This document shows, piece after piece, positions 35,456 through 35,530 of a stretch of 35,530 nt of DNA. The stretch spans positions 67,839-103,368 of the forward strand of contig LM655196.1 of NCBI GenBank assembly GCA_000824825.2. The letters run 5' to 3'. Both the position numbers and the translations under genes were made by a program. This stretch comes from Mesorhizobium sp. ORS 3324. GTDB lineage: Bacteria; Pseudomonadota; Alphaproteobacteria; Rhizobiales; Rhizobiaceae. Each line of letters opens with the position of its first letter. Within the stretch, counting starts at the first letter, position 1. Below the pieces are notes generated by a model. That model made no database searches. It was not told where the DNA came from and saw only the letters and a program-made list of their open reading frames with translations.

Positions 35456-35530
35456 AACCTTGTCATCCCAGGGCGAAACAGGAGCGAAGCGACGCGGCGC
35501 AGACCCGAGGATCCTGTGTGTTGGTTCAGT
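35456..35530. repeat. Edge of a dispersed intergenic repeat
   Basis: After the lipoprotein gene, sequence of the form CCTTGTCATCCCAGGGCGAA, followed by GAGCGAAGCGACGCGGCGCA and GACCCGAGGATCC, runs off the right end. It resembles a short intergenic repeat I recall as frequent in Mesorhizobium genomes. Only one copy lies in this window, so the repeat nature cannot be shown here. Confidence 0.5.

Overview
The window reads as a chromosomal segment of a GC-rich alphaproteobacterium, most likely a Mesorhizobium-like member of the Hyphomicrobiales. The basis is the zwf-pgl-edd order, the strong G/C third-position bias, the type of polysaccharide and type I secretion genes, and a 3'-terminal intergenic repeat resembling one I recall from Mesorhizobium genomes. 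The genus is inference. No rRNA, tRNA, CRISPR array, transposase or phage gene was recognised.

Layout. (1) 254-4308, plus strand: zwf, pgl and edd, the first steps of the Entner-Doudoroff route, closed by a clear bidirectional terminator. (2) 4382-8045, minus strand: folD, a GlxA/AraC-type regulator starting 16 bp after it, and a secreted von Willebrand A protein. (3) 8173-17320: a surface polysaccharide locus with a Wzz/GumC-like chain-length protein, a Wzx-like flippase, a translationally coupled minus-strand trio (GT4 glycosyltransferase, WecG/TagA-type glycosyltransferase, DUF6492-like protein), a GT2 glycosyltransferase and a Wzy/O-antigen-ligase-like protein. No initiating sugar-phosphate transferase lies in the window. 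(4) 17406-18221 proC, then a minus-strand vapBC toxin-antitoxin pair and a homoserine-dehydrogenase-like protein with a C-terminal SAF-like region. (5) 20781-33607: a type I secretion and adhesion locus. It has a TolC-like outer-membrane protein, an ABC exporter of the LapB type, a HlyD-type adaptor and a ribbon-helix-helix protein in one operon. These are followed by a convergent LapG-type periplasmic cysteine protease and a divergent 1990-residue RTX adhesin. (6) 33683-35424: a small secreted four-cysteine protein and an LpoA-like lipoprotein, then the start of a dispersed repeat at the right edge.

The most interesting unit is region 5. The adhesin carries an N-terminal region that may hold it in the outer membrane, alternating repeat modules, a C-terminal RTX block and a type I secretion signal. 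Exporter, substrate and a LapG-type protease sit together, which suggests regulated surface retention and release. The partner LapD (a c-di-GMP-sensing inner-membrane protein) is not in the window. An RHH protein with an unrecognised C-terminal half takes the last position in the exporter operon. Paired 10-bp direct repeats lie upstream of both the exporter operon and the adhesin.
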